NCBI RefSeq assembly: GCF_041379765.1
Contig: NZ_CP166919.1
Span: 2,914,001-2,978,000 of the forward strand
Source of the DNA: Thalassotalea sp. Sam97
Lineage (GTDB): Bacteria > Pseudomonadota > Gammaproteobacteria > Enterobacterales > Alteromonadaceae
DNA: 64,000 bases
Reading direction: 5' to 3'
The number at the start of each line of letters is the position of its first letter. Within the stretch, counting starts at the first letter, position 1. This document shows, one piece after another, positions 63,008 through 64,000 of the stretch. The position numbers and the translations under genes were made by a program. The notes under the pieces are model-generated. The model was not told the origin of the DNA and ran no database searches. It was given only the letters and a program-made list of their open reading frames with translations.

Positions 63008-63403
63008 TTAACTGACTGTTTCTTCTGAGCCACACTCGTGCTCGCTACAGGTGCGACAGCTATTACATAACCTGAGATTTATTACGTGTGCCGCCACTAA
63101 TAAGCTAGCACCAACGATGATCATCAGCGGTTGCACGCTTTCATCGACACTGTGTTTATGCCAGTAAATAAAGCCACCAAGGAATAGCAAATAAAACGGA
63201 TAAATTTTACGGTGATAACGCTTAAAGCCTGAAAATAAGGCAAAAGATCCTAGGATTAAGGTCGCAAATAAAAATACATGCTCAGCCTCATGCGACGCCC
63301 ACGCCTCGAGACCAAATAATGACAGTAATGGCAAAAGTATGGGTAATAATATGCAATGTAATGCACATAAAGAGGTAGCGGTAATACCCAGTCTGTCTAA
63401 CAT
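63008..63403 (-). CDS. MerC-domain membrane protein
   Basis: 131 residues with four membrane segments. The N-terminal LGITATSLCALHCILLPILLPLL has the paired cysteines of the MerC family (C13, C17), and the C-terminus carries a second Cys cluster (CNSCRTCSEHEC). True MerC transports mercuric ion; many chromosomal members outside mer operons have unknown roles. No mer genes lie nearby, so mercury transport is not implied. Confidence 0.87.
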   Translation of the reverse strand: MLDRLGITATSLCALHCILLPILLPLLSLFGLEAWASHEAEHVFLFATLILGSFALFSGFKRYHRKIYPFYLLFLGGFIYWHKHSVDESVQPLMIIVGASLLVAAHVINLRLCNSCRTCSEHECGSEETVS

Positions 63404-63505
63404 GCTTAACCTTATTTAAAAAAAGCCCAAAGCTTAGCTTTAAGCGAGAAAAAACAACAGATAGTGATAATATCACACTTCCTTTAGTATAACAGGTATT
63501 TTTTG

Positions 63506-64000
63506 TTAAGCTCTGTTAACATCAAAGCTGAGTACATCAGACAAATGCGGCTTATTCAGCGCCAACATAATTAAGCGATCAACGCCCAGAGCAACCCCGG
63601 CACATTGTGGCAAGCCATGTTGTAATGCCGCAAGTAAGTTTTCATCGATTGGCTTGCTTGGTAAGCCCATTGAAACACGCACCTTATTGTCGTCAACGAA
63701 GCGCTTGCGCTGCTCTGAGGCATCTTGTAATTCATCAAAGCCGTTGGCAAGTTCAATGCCTTTAAAATAGACTTCGAAGCGGCGAGCGACACGCGGGTCA
63801 TCGTTGTCGATTTTAGCCAGCGCTGCTTGTGATGCCGGAAAATGGTAGATAAAACACGGTCGTTGTTTACCAATACTTGTTTCCACATATTCTGCAAACA
63901 TAAACTGTAATAATGTATCGATATTGTTTTCTTGTTGTAACCAATCGTCGCCACAACCTAATGACAATAACTTTGCTTTTAATTGCTCTATTTGGGCTGT
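63506..64000 (-). CDS. epmA: EF-P--(R)-beta-lysine ligase EpmA (5'-truncated by window edge)
   Basis: The last 165 residues of a class II lysyl-tRNA-synthetase paralogue, open to the window's end at 64000. It ligates (R)-beta-lysine to elongation factor P. Visible motif 2/3 parts are PCFIYHFPASQAALAKI, FEVYFKGIELANGFDEL and the terminal GVALGVDRLIML. The N-terminal part is outside the window, so the start and motif 1 cannot be judged. Confidence 0.93.
   Translation of the reverse strand, partial: TAQIEQLKAKLLSLGCGDDWLQQENNIDTLLQFMFAEYVETSIGKQRPCFIYHFPASQAALAKIDNDDPRVARRFEVYFKGIELANGFDELQDASEQRKRFVDDNKVRVSMGLPSKPIDENLLAALQHGLPQCAGVALGVDRLIMLALNKPHLSDVLSFDVNRA

Noticed and set aside
1..64000. 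tRNA or rRNA genes, CRISPR array, prophage or intact transposase
   Set aside because: None recognised on reading the window; intergenic spaces hold only promoters, terminators and palindromic repeats.

Overview
The window looks like chromosomal DNA of a marine gammaproteobacterium, most probably an Alteromonadales member of the Colwelliaceae (Thalassotalea/Colwellia-like). The grounds are the core gene content and its order (glnA-DUF4124-glnL-glnG, hslVU-DUF971, yiiD-dtd with yihY nearby), a Colwellia-type DUF2375 protein, moderately AT-rich intergenic DNA, and a TonB-dependent receptor lying among histidine-utilisation genes. The genus is inference; no rRNA or tRNA gene is present to settle it. 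No phage, integrase, intact transposase gene or CRISPR array was seen.

Layout. 1-3.3 kb: the end of zur, a DUF2375 protein, then alr and dnaB on the minus strand. 3.5-8.3 kb: a minus-strand yeaG-yeaH-spoVR stress operon (PrkA kinase, VWA-like protein, SpoVR). 8.7-10.9 kb: an ECF sigma factor, a membrane-anchored probable anti-sigma factor and a DUF4097 beta-repeat envelope protein in a coupled operon. 11.1-13.7 kb: pxpABC 5-oxoprolinase. 13.6-20 kb: small conserved proteins, then hslU, hslV, ftsN and priA, with a good sigma-32 promoter in front of hslV. 20.3 kb: rpmE with a strong promoter and a foldable leader. 20.8-26.2 kb: a five-gene plus-strand cluster coding for a retropepsin-like lipoprotein, a transglutaminase-like seven-helix membrane protein, an ATP-grasp ligase and two tandem DUF3541-like exported proteins. 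This is the least understood locus of the window. 26.4-35.3 kb: rraA, then hutI, a TonB-dependent receptor and hutU-hutH-hutC, with two HutC operators upstream of hutC.

35.3-38 kb is a gene-poor stretch with two divergent Sel1-repeat proteins. 38.2-43 kb: a LysR regulator, a glutathionyl-hydroquinone reductase, ttcA and gabD. 43.0-43.3 kb holds a 265-bp MITE-like element with perfect 17-bp terminal inverted repeats. 43.3-47.4 kb: a CPBP protease, NfeD, two SPFH/band-7 proteins and a YcxB-like protein. 47.4-53.3 kb: a PQQ-type sugar dehydrogenase, small membrane proteins, an epimerase-like protein, a GNAT-hotdog fusion, dtd, pip and yihY. 53.3-57.7 kb: a PuuD-like membrane protein without its cytochrome domain, sodB, typA and a fasciclin protein. 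57.9-62.9 kb: the nitrogen-control locus glnA-DUF4124-glnL-glnG, with a sigma-54 promoter and NtrC sites. 63-64 kb: a MerC-like protein and the 3' part of epmA, cut by the window edge.

Functional themes are nitrogen economy (glnALG, hut, 5-oxoproline), protein quality control (hslVU, YeaG/YeaH/SpoVR) and envelope homeostasis (ECF sigma, SPFH/NfeD, the ATP-grasp cluster). Intergenic DNA carries several strong palindromes not explained by genes, some of which look like members of dispersed repeat families.
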